Positions 1 to 8,438 of a DNA stretch of 64,000 nucleotides are shown here, piece after piece. The notes under the pieces are model-generated. The model made no database searches. It was not told the DNA's origin and saw nothing but the letters and a program-made list of their open reading frames with translations. The DNA is taken from contig NZ_SPSB01000002.1 in the NCBI RefSeq assembly GCF_004571135.1, forward strand, positions 248,001 through 312,000, in the 5' to 3' direction. The stretch's first letter is position 1. The number at the start of each line of letters is the position of its first letter. Source of the stretch: Algoriphagus kandeliae (GTDB lineage: Bacteria; Bacteroidota; Bacteroidia; Cytophagales; Cyclobacteriaceae). Made by a program: the position numbers and the translations under genes.

Positions 1-48
1 GGCTTTTCCTACAGCTGATCTATATCCGTTAATTATATATGCGTCCAT
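1..48 (-). CDS. Thiolase (acetyl-CoA C-acyltransferase), N-terminal fragment cut by window edge
   Basis: Only the first 16 codons lie in the window, read leftward from an ATG at 46-48. They give MDAYIINGYRSAVGKA, which matches the usual start of fatty-acid-oxidation thiolases (M-x-AYI-x-x-x-R-T/S-x-x-GK). Thiolases cleave 3-ketoacyl-CoA with CoA, the last step of the beta-oxidation cycle. The position downstream of a fadN-type gene on the same strand fits the common fadN-fadA order. The catalytic cysteine is outside the window, so the call rests on this short stretch and on context. Confidence 0.65.
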   Translation of the reverse strand, partial: MDAYIINGYRSAVGKA

Positions 49-77
49 TATTTTGTATTTAATTAATAATTGATTTG

Positions 78-510
78 TATCTAGTATCAAGATTTGAGAA
101 TCAAGACTTTGCCTCAATAGAAGATTTTAAACCCATAATCATTTTCTGAATTTCAGAAAGGTCAGATTCAAGTTCTCTTGCAGTTGTATTGTCAAGAATT
201 CCAATTCTTTCTGAAATAATCATTTGGGTTTCCAACTCAAAACTTTCACCGAGACTAACCTCAAGTGAGTTTACAAATGATTTATTCGAAGTTTTTGCAC
301 ATCCTTCAGCAATATTTGAAGGAATAGAAACCCCAGCCCTGCGCATTTGAGAAATAAGTCCAAACTTCTCTTCATTGGGATAGGACTTTGTAACTGAATA
401 AATCTTCACAGCCATATCTACTGATTTTTGCCAAACTTTGAGTTCTTTAAAATTGTGCATAGTCCAAATTTTTAAATACTCGATACTTGCTTCTAGATAC
501 CTGATACTAG
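78..510. repeat. Short inverted repeats bracketing the four-helix-bundle gene
   Basis: GTATCTAG at 78-85 is the reverse complement of CTAGATAC at 493-500, and CTAGTATCA at 81-89 is the reverse complement of TGATACTAG at 502-510. Both arms are built from GATAC/CTAG words. The right arm includes the TAG stop codon of the fadN-type gene (507-509). The arms sit just outside the small gene at 101-460, as if it were a discrete inserted cassette. Mobility is inference. Confidence 0.5.
101..460 (-). CDS. Four-helix-bundle protein of the 23S rRNA intervening-sequence type
   Basis: The 119-residue product starts MHNFKELKVWQKSVDMAV and carries SQMRRAGVSIPSNIAEG near residue 40, the hallmark of the small four-helix-bundle family first noted in 23S rRNA intervening sequences and related to the Avd accessory proteins of diversity-generating retroelements. 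The biochemical role of stand-alone members is not established. The ATG at 458-460 is preferred over an upstream in-frame ATG at 571, because the extension would overlap the fadN reading frame and lacks family similarity. The gene lies between fadN and a thiolase gene, on the same strand, and short GATAC-type inverted repeats flank it. No reverse transcriptase or variable repeat is visible nearby. Confidence 0.8.
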   Translation of the reverse strand: MHNFKELKVWQKSVDMAVKIYSVTKSYPNEEKFGLISQMRRAGVSIPSNIAEGCAKTSNKSFVNSLEVSLGESFELETQMIISERIGILDNTTARELESDLSEIQKMIMGLKSSIEAKS

Positions 511-2912
511 TTTCTAAGTGGTTTTCCTTTGAAAAGAATGCTATGAATTCGTTCCAGCGTTTTCTTTTCACCTGTCAAACTCAAAAATGCTTCTCGCTCC
601 AAATCGAGCAAGTATTGCTCTGAAACTTCAGTCGGAGCAGACAAATCACCACCTGACATAACCCAAGCAAGTTTTCTTGCAATTTTGGCGTCATGTTCAG
701 AGATATAATTACCATAGATCATTCCTGTAATTCCAGCCTCAAATAGTGCCAAGGAAGTTTTTCCAAGTACTCGAATATTGGTCTGTTCCATAGGTTGGGT
801 ATATCCAGCATCAGAAAGAGCAATCACTTTGGCCTTGGCCTCTGCTAGTTGTCGCTTGCGATTGAGAGTGATTCCATCTTGAGGTCTTAGATATCCTAAA
901 GCTCGAGCTTCCTCAGCAGAGGTAGAAACCTTAGCCATTGCGATATTCATGAAATACTCCTGCAAGTGATTTAATTCAACATCTCCTGGGATCACTCGAT
1001 TGGAGAATCTTCGAGTCATTTCTTTTGTACCTCCACCGGCAGGAATCAACCCTACACCAACTTCAACCAATCCCATGTACAATTCAGCATGAGCTTGAAT
1101 ATGGTCTGCATGAAGAGAAAGTTCGCATCCACCTCCCAGTGCCATATTATGAGGAGCAACAACGACTGGTACGGAAGAATAACGTGCCCGCATCATGGTC
1201 TTCTGAAATTGGGCAATCATTAAATTGATTTCATCAAAATCCTGATCTCCCGCAAACATGAAGAGCATAGCTAAGTTGGCACCAGCAGAGAAGTTTCCTC
1301 CTTCATTACCAATTACCAATCCTTTGTAAGATTTCTCTGCCATGGAAATGGCTGTGTTAATCCCTTCGATCACTTCCGCCCCCATGGAATTCATTTTGGT
1401 ATGGAATTCCAGACCGATGACTTCATCACCCATATCGTAAATAGAAGCACCGGCATTGCCCCAGATCTTTTTATCGGCTGCTTTGAGCGTATCCAAAATG
1501 ATGAAATCACTTGTTCCAGGGATTTCTACATAAGATTTGCTGGGGATATCGTAATACTTCTTTTTACCGTTTTCTACTTTATAGAAAGAGTCATTTCCAG
1601 CATCTAGCATTTCATGAACCCAAGCAGCTGCTTTTTCCCCAGCAGCTTCCATTTTCTCAACGGTTTCTTTGACACCCAATACATCCCATGTCTCAAATGG
1701 ACCTAATTCCCATCCAAAACCAGCGGATACCGCTTGATCTATTCTATACAACTCATCGGAAATTTCTGGAATTCGATGTGAAACGTATTTGAACAAGTCA
1801 TAGAAAGAAGCTCGATAAAATTCACCAGCCTTATCCTCAAAATTGACTAGGAATTTGATTCGCTTTTTGAGATCATCAATTTCCTTGGATGCTTCTAAAG
1901 CTTTGAATTTTGGCTTTTCTACATCCTTATATTCAAAAGTGTTAAAGTCTAATTCTTTCAGTTCTTTTCGGCCATCCTTATGACGGATCATTTTGAAGTA
2001 ACCCTGTCCCGTCTTATCTCCAAACCACTTATTTTCATAAAGTACTTCGACAATTTTAGGAAGCTTGAATTTGTCCCTTGACTCGTCATGAGGCAGTGCT
2101 TTATAAAGATTATTAGCCACATTGACAGTGGTATCTAGACCAACCACATCCATGGTTCGGAAAGTAGCAGACTTTGCACGGCCGATTACCGGACCAGTAA
2201 GCTTATCAACTTCAGAAACACCAAGTCCCATTTTTTCAATGGTATGCATTCCGGAAATGATGGCATAAACACCTATTCTATTCGCAATAAATGCTGGGGT
2301 ATCCTTACAAAGAACTGTTTCTTTACCCAAAAAGCGATCTCCATAATCCATCAGGAAATCCACGATTTCAGGCTTGGTCTTTGGACCTGGAATGATTTCC
2401 AATAAGCGTAGGTATCGAGGAGGGTTGAAAAAGTGAGTTCCGGCAAAATTTATCTGAAAATCCTCAGATCTTCCTTCGCACATCATGTGCATAGGAATTC
2501 CAGAAGTATTTGAAGTAATGAGCGTACCGGGCTTTCTGTATTTTTCTACTTTTTCAAATAATTGCTGTTTGATATCCAAGCGCTCCACGACAACTTCCAT
2601 TATCCAATCGACATCCTTGATTTTAGGAAGGTCATCGTCAAAATTCCCCGTGGTAATTCGGCTTGCAAAGCTTTGATCATAAATTGGAGAAGGCTTTGCT
2701 TTTAGGGTATTTTGAAGTGCGGTGTTTACAATCCGATTTCTAACAGCGGGATTTTCTTTAGTCAATCCCTTTTTCTGCTCATCCTCGGTGAGTTCAAATG
2801 GCACAATATCCAGTAACAACACTTCCACTCCGATATTTGCGAAGTGGCAGGCAATTCTGGACCCCATCACGCCTGAACCTAAAATGGCTACTTTTCGAAT
2901 GGTTTTGTTCAT
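507..2912 (-). CDS. fadN: 3-hydroxyacyl-CoA dehydrogenase / enoyl-CoA hydratase (FadN type)
   Basis: This 801-residue bifunctional beta-oxidation enzyme hydrates enoyl-CoA and oxidises 3-hydroxyacyl-CoA with NAD. The order is dehydrogenase first, then hydratase, as in FadN of Bacillus and the reverse of FadB. The NAD-binding motif GSGVMG is at residues 12-17. H160 in GTHFFNPP is the expected catalytic histidine. The crotonase half has GGNFSAGAN at 538-546, GGGCE with E597, and a second acidic residue E617 in GLVEVG, matching the two hydratase glutamates. The length is normal for the family. The marR gene lies 26 bases upstream on the same strand, so the two are probably co-transcribed, and a thiolase lies downstream beyond a small inserted gene. 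Confidence 0.93.
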   Translation of the reverse strand: MNKTIRKVAILGSGVMGSRIACHFANIGVEVLLLDIVPFELTEDEQKKGLTKENPAVRNRIVNTALQNTLKAKPSPIYDQSFASRITTGNFDDDLPKIKDVDWIMEVVVERLDIKQQLFEKVEKYRKPGTLITSNTSGIPMHMMCEGRSEDFQINFAGTHFFNPPRYLRLLEIIPGPKTKPEIVDFLMDYGDRFLGKETVLCKDTPAFIANRIGVYAIISGMHTIEKMGLGVSEVDKLTGPVIGRAKSATFRTMDVVGLDTTVNVANNLYKALPHDESRDKFKLPKIVEVLYENKWFGDKTGQGYFKMIRHKDGRKELKELDFNTFEYKDVEKPKFKALEASKEIDDLKKRIKFLVNFEDKAGEFYRASFYDLFKYVSHRIPEISDELYRIDQAVSAGFGWELGPFETWDVLGVKETVEKMEAAGEKAAAWVHEMLDAGNDSFYKVENGKKKYYDIPSKSYVEIPGTSDFIILDTLKAADKKIWGNAGASIYDMGDEVIGLEFHTKMNSMGAEVIEGINTAISMAEKSYKGLVIGNEGGNFSAGANLAMLFMFAGDQDFDEINLMIAQFQKTMMRARYSSVPVVVAPHNMALGGGCELSLHADHIQAHAELYMGLVEVGVGLIPAGGGTKEMTRRFSNRVIPGDVELNHLQEYFMNIAMAKVSTSAEEARALGYLRPQDGITLNRKRQLAEAKAKVIALSDAGYTQPMEQTNIRVLGKTSLALFEAGITGMIYGNYISEHDAKIARKLAWVMSGGDLSAPTEVSEQYLLDLEREAFLSLTGEKKTLERIHSILFKGKPLRN

Positions 2913-2938
2913 TTTTTTGGGTTTTGGTAGTCTGAGGT

Positions 2939-3400
2939 TTATAATTCAAATATGGGTTTATCCACTGTTGCTCCACTGAATTGATCAATCACCAATTGCA
3001 GCTTTTCAAAAACTTGAAAGAATGTTTTCAATTCTTCTTCCGAAATGACTTCTCGAACCTGTTCGTTGAATTCTTTGATGGTCTGGACCGAAGCTTCCTT
3101 TTTTCGCTTTCCTTCTTCGGTTAAAAATATTCGAACGGAGCGCTTATCTGAAGGATCCTGCTTTTTATAGATCAAGCCCTTTTCTTCCATGGTCTTGAGC
3201 ATCCTCGTCAAACTCCGAGTTTCTAATCCAATCATAGGAGCAATCTTGGTTGCGGGTGTTCCTTCCTTGGAATTGATATTAATCAATACAAAACCAATAG
3301 CTGTCGTGAATCCCTCCGCTGCAGCTCGTTGGTTGTACATTCTAGAAATCGCATGCCAAGCGCTCTTAATGTGATAATCTACCGTTTCTTCACGCTTCAT
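2939..3400 (-). CDS. MarR-family transcriptional regulator
   Basis: A 153-residue winged-helix protein. The central part, from about residue 30 to 120, holds the recognition helix region (APMIGLETRSLTRMLKTMEEKGL) and the wing with DPSDKRSVRIFLTEEGK, which is diagnostic for MarR. It heads the fadN operon in the leftward direction, so it probably controls beta-oxidation in response to a fatty acyl-CoA or similar ligand; that ligand is inference. Two copies of a TATGCATGCAT palindrome lie 50-90 bases upstream of its start and are good candidate operators. Confidence 0.9.
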   Translation of the reverse strand: MKREETVDYHIKSAWHAISRMYNQRAAAEGFTTAIGFVLININSKEGTPATKIAPMIGLETRSLTRMLKTMEEKGLIYKKQDPSDKRSVRIFLTEEGKRKKEASVQTIKEFNEQVREVISEEELKTFFQVFEKLQLVIDQFSGATVDKPIFEL

Positions 3401-3449
3401 GTATTAGGTACTTCTGTCATTTTAAGCGTACCTAATTTAGAGAAATTTT

Positions 3450-3491
3450 GTATGCATGCATACTATTTTAGCAAAAAAGTTATGCATGCAT
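3450..3491. promoter_or_regulatory. Two TATGCATGCAT palindromes, candidate MarR operators
   Basis: GTATGCATGCATAC at 3450-3463 is a perfect 14-base palindrome. ATGCATGCAT at 3482-3491 is a perfect 10-base palindrome within a second TATGCATGCAT. Their centres are 30 bases apart, about three helical turns, so two dimers could bind the same face of the DNA. The pair sits just upstream of the marR-fadN operon. MarR proteins typically bind palindromes of this kind next to their own genes; binding here is inferred. Confidence 0.6.
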
Positions 3492-3660
3492 CACAAATAT
3501 TAATTGGAAAAAAGTCTATAAATCGAAATATTATAAATTAATTTTCGTGTTAATTAATACTATTCAAAATAATGATAAAATTTTTCTTCTTTTCCCGAAT
3601 TAAATTTTGAGCATTAGACCTGAAGTGAAAAAGATCGATTTCTAAGGAATTTGATTTGAA

Positions 3661-5409
3661 TCAAACTTCATATATTTCTTCAATCTCTTTTTGATACTTC
3701 TGATGGATTACTTTTCGCTTCAACTTCATCGTTGGAGTAAGCTCACCGGTATCAATTCCCCAAGGTTCGGGAAGGAGTTTGAATTTTTTGATTTGCTCCC
3801 ACTTTCCGTAATACTTGTTGTAAGAATCCACTTCCCGCTGATATTTTTCAAGTATGTCAGGTTTTGTGATCATCTCCTGATCGGTGGTATATGGAATATC
3901 TTTGTGCTTACAATATTCACGAAGTCCATCATAACTAGGAACAATCAAGGCAGCCGGGAATTTTTTGCCATCTCCCACCACGATAAGCTGTTCGATAAGC
4001 GAAGATTCCTTGAATTTATTCTCCATAGGTTGTGGAGCAATGTATTTCCCACCTGAGGTTTTGAACATTTCCTTTTTACGGTCAGTGATCCGCAGATAGT
4101 CTCCATCCAATTCGCCGATATCTCCAGTATGGAACCAGCCGTCTTTAATAGCATCTGCGGTCATCTCAGGCTCTCGGTAATAACCTTGCATTACATTTGG
4201 ACCTTTAACCAGGATTTCACCATCCTCGGCGATCTTCACCTGTACATCTTGGACGATAGTACCTACCCAACCGATTCGAACTTTCTCTGGCTGGCTAATG
4301 GTAGCTGTCACCACAGGAGAAGTCTCTGTCAAACCATAGCCTTCACAAACACGAATTCCCGCAGCCCAAAATACCCGAGCCAAACGAGGTTGTAAGGCAG
4401 AAGCTCCGGAATTGATCTGCATGATATTTCCACCTAAAGCTTCCCTCCATTTAGAGAAAATCAATTTGTTAGCCAGCTTTAATTGAAAATTATACCAGGA
4501 ACCCATATCCTGAGCAGGATCGTATTTAAGACCCAGATTCAAAGCCCAGAAAAACAACTGCTTCTTGACCCCTGTCAGCTCATATCCTTTCGCTACAATT
4601 TTATCATATACCTTTTCCAGCAAACGAGGAACAGTATTAAATAAATGAGGCTGTACTTCTTTCAGGTTATCTCCTATCTTATCAAGATTCTCTGCATAAT
4701 AAATGGAGAAACCCATGTAGATAAAACAAAAGGAAGCAGTCCTTTCAAAAATATGACACAAAGGAAGAAAGCTTAGTACCTTGGCATTCCCCTTTTCCGG
4801 ACTCATGATATTTGAAACAGAAAGAAGATTTGAAAGTACATTGTGATGAGTCAACATGACTCCTTTGGGTCTTCCTGTTGTCCCGGAGGTATAAATAATA
4901 GTGAAAAGGTCTTCTGGCTTTACTTTTTCTTTTTCGGCTTCAAGTTGTGCCAAATCACCATTTTCCCCAAAGCCCATGATCGCTTCCCAATGGCTAACTC
5001 CCTCTAATTGATCAAAGCTGAAAATCTCTTGTCCTTTAGCTGCCTGGTTCGCTTTTTCATAAATAGTTGCATCCCCAACAAAAATGATTTTTACAGAGGC
5101 ATGTCCAAAAATATAGGCATAATCTTCACTCGAAATTGTCGGATACATTGGGACAGAAATTGCCCCAATCTGCTGTAAAGCTAAATCGATGAAATTCCAT
5201 TCGGGACGGTTTTCTGAAATAATTGCAACCTTATCATCACGACCGATTCCCTTTGCTAAAAATCCTAAGCTTAAATTATCTATAATCTGCTTTACATCCC
5301 TGGAAGAATAAGTTTTCCATTCTCCATCCATTTTTCGGGATAGCGCTACCTCTTTATCATAAGTTGCTATTTGGTAAGGTATAAGATCAAATAATCGTTG
5401 TAGGTCCAT
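3661..5409 (-). CDS. Long-chain fatty acid--CoA ligase (AMP-forming)
   Basis: A 582-residue ANL-superfamily enzyme that activates fatty acids to acyl-CoA through an acyl-adenylate, at the inner face of the membrane. The P-loop-like motif IIYTSGTTGRPKGV is at 171-184, GYGLTETSP at 357-365, and the hinge and adenylate-binding region GWFHTGD...ITDRKKE is at about 425-450. The later TSGGKYIAPQ fits the long-chain FadD15-like branch. It feeds the beta-oxidation genes downstream on the same strand. There is no signal peptide. The upstream region (5410-5882) is the DnaA-box-rich candidate origin, so the promoter of this gene must lie inside or beside it. Confidence 0.92.
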   Translation of the reverse strand: MDLQRLFDLIPYQIATYDKEVALSRKMDGEWKTYSSRDVKQIIDNLSLGFLAKGIGRDDKVAIISENRPEWNFIDLALQQIGAISVPMYPTISSEDYAYIFGHASVKIIFVGDATIYEKANQAAKGQEIFSFDQLEGVSHWEAIMGFGENGDLAQLEAEKEKVKPEDLFTIIYTSGTTGRPKGVMLTHHNVLSNLLSVSNIMSPEKGNAKVLSFLPLCHIFERTASFCFIYMGFSIYYAENLDKIGDNLKEVQPHLFNTVPRLLEKVYDKIVAKGYELTGVKKQLFFWALNLGLKYDPAQDMGSWYNFQLKLANKLIFSKWREALGGNIMQINSGASALQPRLARVFWAAGIRVCEGYGLTETSPVVTATISQPEKVRIGWVGTIVQDVQVKIAEDGEILVKGPNVMQGYYREPEMTADAIKDGWFHTGDIGELDGDYLRITDRKKEMFKTSGGKYIAPQPMENKFKESSLIEQLIVVGDGKKFPAALIVPSYDGLREYCKHKDIPYTTDQEMITKPDILEKYQREVDSYNKYYGKWEQIKKFKLLPEPWGIDTGELTPTMKLKRKVIHQKYQKEIEEIYEV

Positions 5410-5882
5410 TTGGGTTTAAAATTGATGTTTAAACCAATATAGGGAAAAATTGAATTGATTTGAAAATGGTTTTTCCACAGCCTTTTTATTCTATTAATTG
5501 TAAATCAATATTTATTTAAAAAATCTTATTGTGGTTATTAAGGCTGTTGATATGTGGATAAAAGTATCTTTTTGTTTTCTCCACTTTTTATAATTGATGT
5601 GATACCATTCATCTACATATTATCCTCATTTTTTCCACATATAAGTATTTGATTTATTGGTAATTAGTTTCTTATTATCCATTATGTGGAAATAACTTGT
5701 TAAAAATGCTGTGTTTAATTTGTCTGTTGATTTCTTTGGTTTGAAGCGTGGAAAGATGAGCACTTATCCATAAGAAATTTATGAAAGTTGACTTTTGGAA
5801 TATTGACTATGGATAAGTCCGGTTTATTGGCTTCTTGTTCTGTATTTTTCCACATGGTTTTAGTGGATTTTCCACAGGCAGA
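5410..5882. other. Candidate chromosomal replication origin (oriC): DnaA-box-rich non-coding region
   Basis: This 473-base stretch has no convincing gene. It holds a perfect DnaA box TGTGGATAA at 5553-5561 and four copies of TTTTCCACA (5471-5479, 5631-5639, 5846-5854, 5868-5876), each one mismatch from the box. Three more single-mismatch sites are at 5620-5628, 5764-5772 and 5808-5816. The last two form an 11-base perfect inverted repeat (5762-5772 with 5808-5818). An AT-rich tract at about 5481-5530 could be the unwinding element. The mnmG gene and two parS-like sites lie within 5 kb, a usual neighbourhood for bacterial origins. dnaA itself is not in the window, which is common in Bacteroidota. 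Confidence 0.6.
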
Positions 5883-7547
5883 TTATTCCAATATTCCAGT
5901 CGATTTGCTTGCTTGGATTATAATTCCTTCGTTTGTCCAACCGCTTTTCAAGATGATTGCTCCTATAGCTCCTGTATCATCTAAAAAGTAAAATACTCGT
6001 TCAGCTAGTCTTTCCTGATAAAAATTGCTAGGATCCCATCTGCCATTTCCATTTTTATCTTCAATCACACGAATTTTGTATGTACCGGCTTCAATCCCTC
6101 TAAAAATAAAATCCTTTGAATTTTTCACTAGTTGCTCTTTGTAAACTTCATTTTTAGCATCTATGAGCTGTATTATAAATGGAGGTTCTGCACCTGCTAC
6201 TGTTCCTGATAGCAAATCAGCCAATGTCTCTTTTTTGATCTTTCTGTAATTGGCCCTGATAGGGTCTTCATTGTATTCTCCCTGAATATCCCGGAAGGTT
6301 GAATCCATGGCTGTCAACGTGAAAATTTCGATTCCCAGCGTATCTGGTATTGGAATTCTGAACAAAAGTTCTGTACGCTTCAGTGAATCTTTGAAGGAGA
6401 ACATCTGCTCCTTTATTTGAATTGTCGTTGTAGAATCAACAGGAATAAATAAAGAATCTGTACGAATATTTAGAACCGGTTTATTGAATTTAAGGCTTGC
6501 AAAAAGTGTATCCGTAAAGTTTTTTCCTGAATTGGCTGTAAGGCTTAATTTTTCAGGTCTTCGTTCTGTTTCTGGGAATTTGGCCCAAATGGTGGTATCA
6601 ATTTGATTACTGACTGAATCAATCAATTTTAAATTGACTAATAGACTATCAGAAATTGATTGAGTTGAGAATAATCGAATTCTTTTGTCTTCAGTGCTAT
6701 AATAGATTTCTTCTCCAAGCCCTTGAACTTGGATGTTTTCTTCTACCTGGTTTTTGTTTAAAATAAAATCGTAGCTCCCATTTGTGAAACTAGATCGAGT
6801 GAGCCGGAAATCAGTTAAGTCACTTTGCGATAAATTGAACTGTATGCCCTCTAAATTTTTGTTTATTTCAAGTGTATCCTTCAAAAAATCATAGGGCTCA
6901 CTTTTAAATTCAGCTTTGGTGGAATTATTAGCATCCAACCAAGCATAAGCTTTATAGCTTCCTTCCTTGATGTTTTCAATTTGAAATTCCCCTAGGCTAT
7001 CTGCTCTAGTTAAATAATAGGGCGCTGCAGTAAATAGATCAGTTGTATCATTTTCAAGGTATAATCCGATAATGACATTTCGAGCATCATACTGCTGGTT
7101 TGGCCAATAATTATTGATTTTGCCTTTTACCTTTAAGCTATCAATAAAATCACCAGTTGAAAACACCAACTTTAGATTCTCTGCAGGATTTCCTTCGGAA
7201 AGATCCTGTATTGAATTCTGGAAATTGAAAACATAGGTTGTATTATCTTCTAGCTCCTGATTTAACTCAATAATTACTCGATCCTTGAGAGCCGTTGTAA
7301 TGATTTCATCCTTATTTAGTCTTGGAGTAATAATGATGTTTTTATTGGGATTATCGAGTTTGATATATTCATCAAATGTGATGATGATTTCTGATGGTTT
7401 TATATTTAAACTTTGATCGGCTGGATTTGCTTCTAATTGCACCGGTGGATCTTCGTCTCGTGGTCCACCCATAGGTGAACTTTGTTTTGCACATTGTGAA
7501 AAAAGTAAGATCACAAATAAGCCATATATCAACTGTAAGCTTTTCAC
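5883..7547 (-). CDS. Ig-like (SbsA-type) domain lipoprotein
   Basis: A 554-residue exported protein. The N-terminus MKSLQLIYGLFVILLFSQC is a lipoprotein signal with the cysteine at residue 19. It is followed by MGGPRDEDPP and an SbsA-type Ig-like domain (about 35-135: NPADQSLNIKPSEIIITFDEYIKLD...). The C-terminal part (about 445-520) has GTYKIRVIEDKNGNGRWDP, typical of the closing domain of this Bacteroidota family. The function is unknown, probably structural in the outer envelope. The start overlaps the stop of the upstream methyltransferase by 4 bases (ATGA), which indicates translational coupling. Confidence 0.8.
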   Translation of the reverse strand: MKSLQLIYGLFVILLFSQCAKQSSPMGGPRDEDPPVQLEANPADQSLNIKPSEIIITFDEYIKLDNPNKNIIITPRLNKDEIITTALKDRVIIELNQELEDNTTYVFNFQNSIQDLSEGNPAENLKLVFSTGDFIDSLKVKGKINNYWPNQQYDARNVIIGLYLENDTTDLFTAAPYYLTRADSLGEFQIENIKEGSYKAYAWLDANNSTKAEFKSEPYDFLKDTLEINKNLEGIQFNLSQSDLTDFRLTRSSFTNGSYDFILNKNQVEENIQVQGLGEEIYYSTEDKRIRLFSTQSISDSLLVNLKLIDSVSNQIDTTIWAKFPETERRPEKLSLTANSGKNFTDTLFASLKFNKPVLNIRTDSLFIPVDSTTTIQIKEQMFSFKDSLKRTELLFRIPIPDTLGIEIFTLTAMDSTFRDIQGEYNEDPIRANYRKIKKETLADLLSGTVAGAEPPFIIQLIDAKNEVYKEQLVKNSKDFIFRGIEAGTYKIRVIEDKNGNGRWDPSNFYQERLAERVFYFLDDTGAIGAIILKSGWTNEGIIIQASKSTGILE

Positions 7548-8437
7548 TTTTTTGATAAAATATATAAGATGCTTGAGTAATTCCCTGATTTTTTTGCCTC
7601 CTGATTTGATTGCATTCCTTCGAAAAAAGATTGCATTAAATTTTTCAAATTTCCTGAATTGGGATCCTGATATTTTTCAGAAAGTAAAGAAGCATAATAG
7701 CTATCAAAAATCATGGGCTTTTGATTTACAATTTCTAAATCAAATTGCTTAGCTAATTGCCTAACACTCTCTGGATCAAAGTGATACAAATGCCTTGGAA
7801 CATCCCATCCTGCCCAAAAATTCTTGTATTTCTTAGCGTCTTTAGATTGATGATTTGGTAATGCTAAAATAATGTAACCATCTGATTTTAAGAGCTTTAT
7901 GATTTTTTTTAGGCTTTTTCTTAAGTCATGAACATGCTCTAAAACATGAAAAAGACTGATGATATCAAAAGAATGATTCTCAGGTACTTTTTTCAGGCTT
8001 TTATAGACATTTTCTCCAAGTTTCTCCTTTGCTAAACTCCTTGCTTTTTTGTTGGGTTCGACTCCGTTTACTTCCCAGTTTTTTTCTTGGAAGTATCGTA
8101 GTAATTCCCCTGTTCCGCAACCAATATCTAAGATGCTTTTGTCTGTTCCGAGACTTGAAATCAACTTGTATTTTTTTGTTATGTTGATTCTCCGGATTTG
8201 ATTATAAATTCTTTGAATTAATCCCTTGGATTCATCTTGATGCGAATAATATTCGGGAAATTCATAATAAGTCCCGATCTGTTTTTCTGAGGGACGTGGA
8301 TTGGTAAAAATAAGTTTGCAATCTTGACATTCACATAAAATGAATTCTTCCTTGCTAACAGCCCAATCCTTGATGGTAGAGTAATTAAGAAAATGCCCAC
8401 TTTTACAAAGCGGGCATTTATTCAATCTTTCATGCAT
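7544..8437 (-). CDS. Class I SAM-dependent methyltransferase with N-terminal zinc-binding cysteines
   Basis: A 297-residue protein. Cys8/Cys11 and Cys37/Cys40 form a probable zinc ribbon. ILDIGCGTGELLRYF, at about 102-116, is SAM motif I. The sequence DIISLFHVLEHVHDLRKSLKKI later on is the usual motif II/III region of methyltransferase_23-type enzymes. The substrate cannot be read from the sequence. Related proteins act on small molecules, quinones or sugars. It is sandwiched between mnmG (1 base away) and the Ig-like lipoprotein (4-base overlap), all on one strand. Confidence 0.85.
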   Translation of the reverse strand: MHERLNKCPLCKSGHFLNYSTIKDWAVSKEEFILCECQDCKLIFTNPRPSEKQIGTYYEFPEYYSHQDESKGLIQRIYNQIRRINITKKYKLISSLGTDKSILDIGCGTGELLRYFQEKNWEVNGVEPNKKARSLAKEKLGENVYKSLKKVPENHSFDIISLFHVLEHVHDLRKSLKKIIKLLKSDGYIILALPNHQSKDAKKYKNFWAGWDVPRHLYHFDPESVRQLAKQFDLEIVNQKPMIFDSYYASLLSEKYQDPNSGNLKNLMQSFFEGMQSNQEAKKSGNYSSILYILSKK

Positions 8438-8438
8438 T

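Noticed and set aside
101..460. Diversity-generating retroelement associated with the four-helix-bundle gene
   Set aside because: The Avd family resemblance suggested it, but no reverse transcriptase, template repeat or variable repeat is present in the first 5 kb.
461..571. N-terminal extension of the four-helix-bundle gene to an ATG at 571
   Set aside because: The extension lies over the fadN reading frame and its residues do not match the family. The ATG at 458-460 starts exactly at the conserved opening.
3329..3541. Open frame on the plus strand over the marR promoter
   Set aside because: It covers the operator palindromes and the start of marR, has no ribosome site and no recognisable sequence.
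5788..5991. Open frame crossing the candidate origin into the Ig-like lipoprotein gene
   Set aside because: It is antisense to a supported gene and its product, which is rich in codons from the DnaA-box sequences, has no family features.
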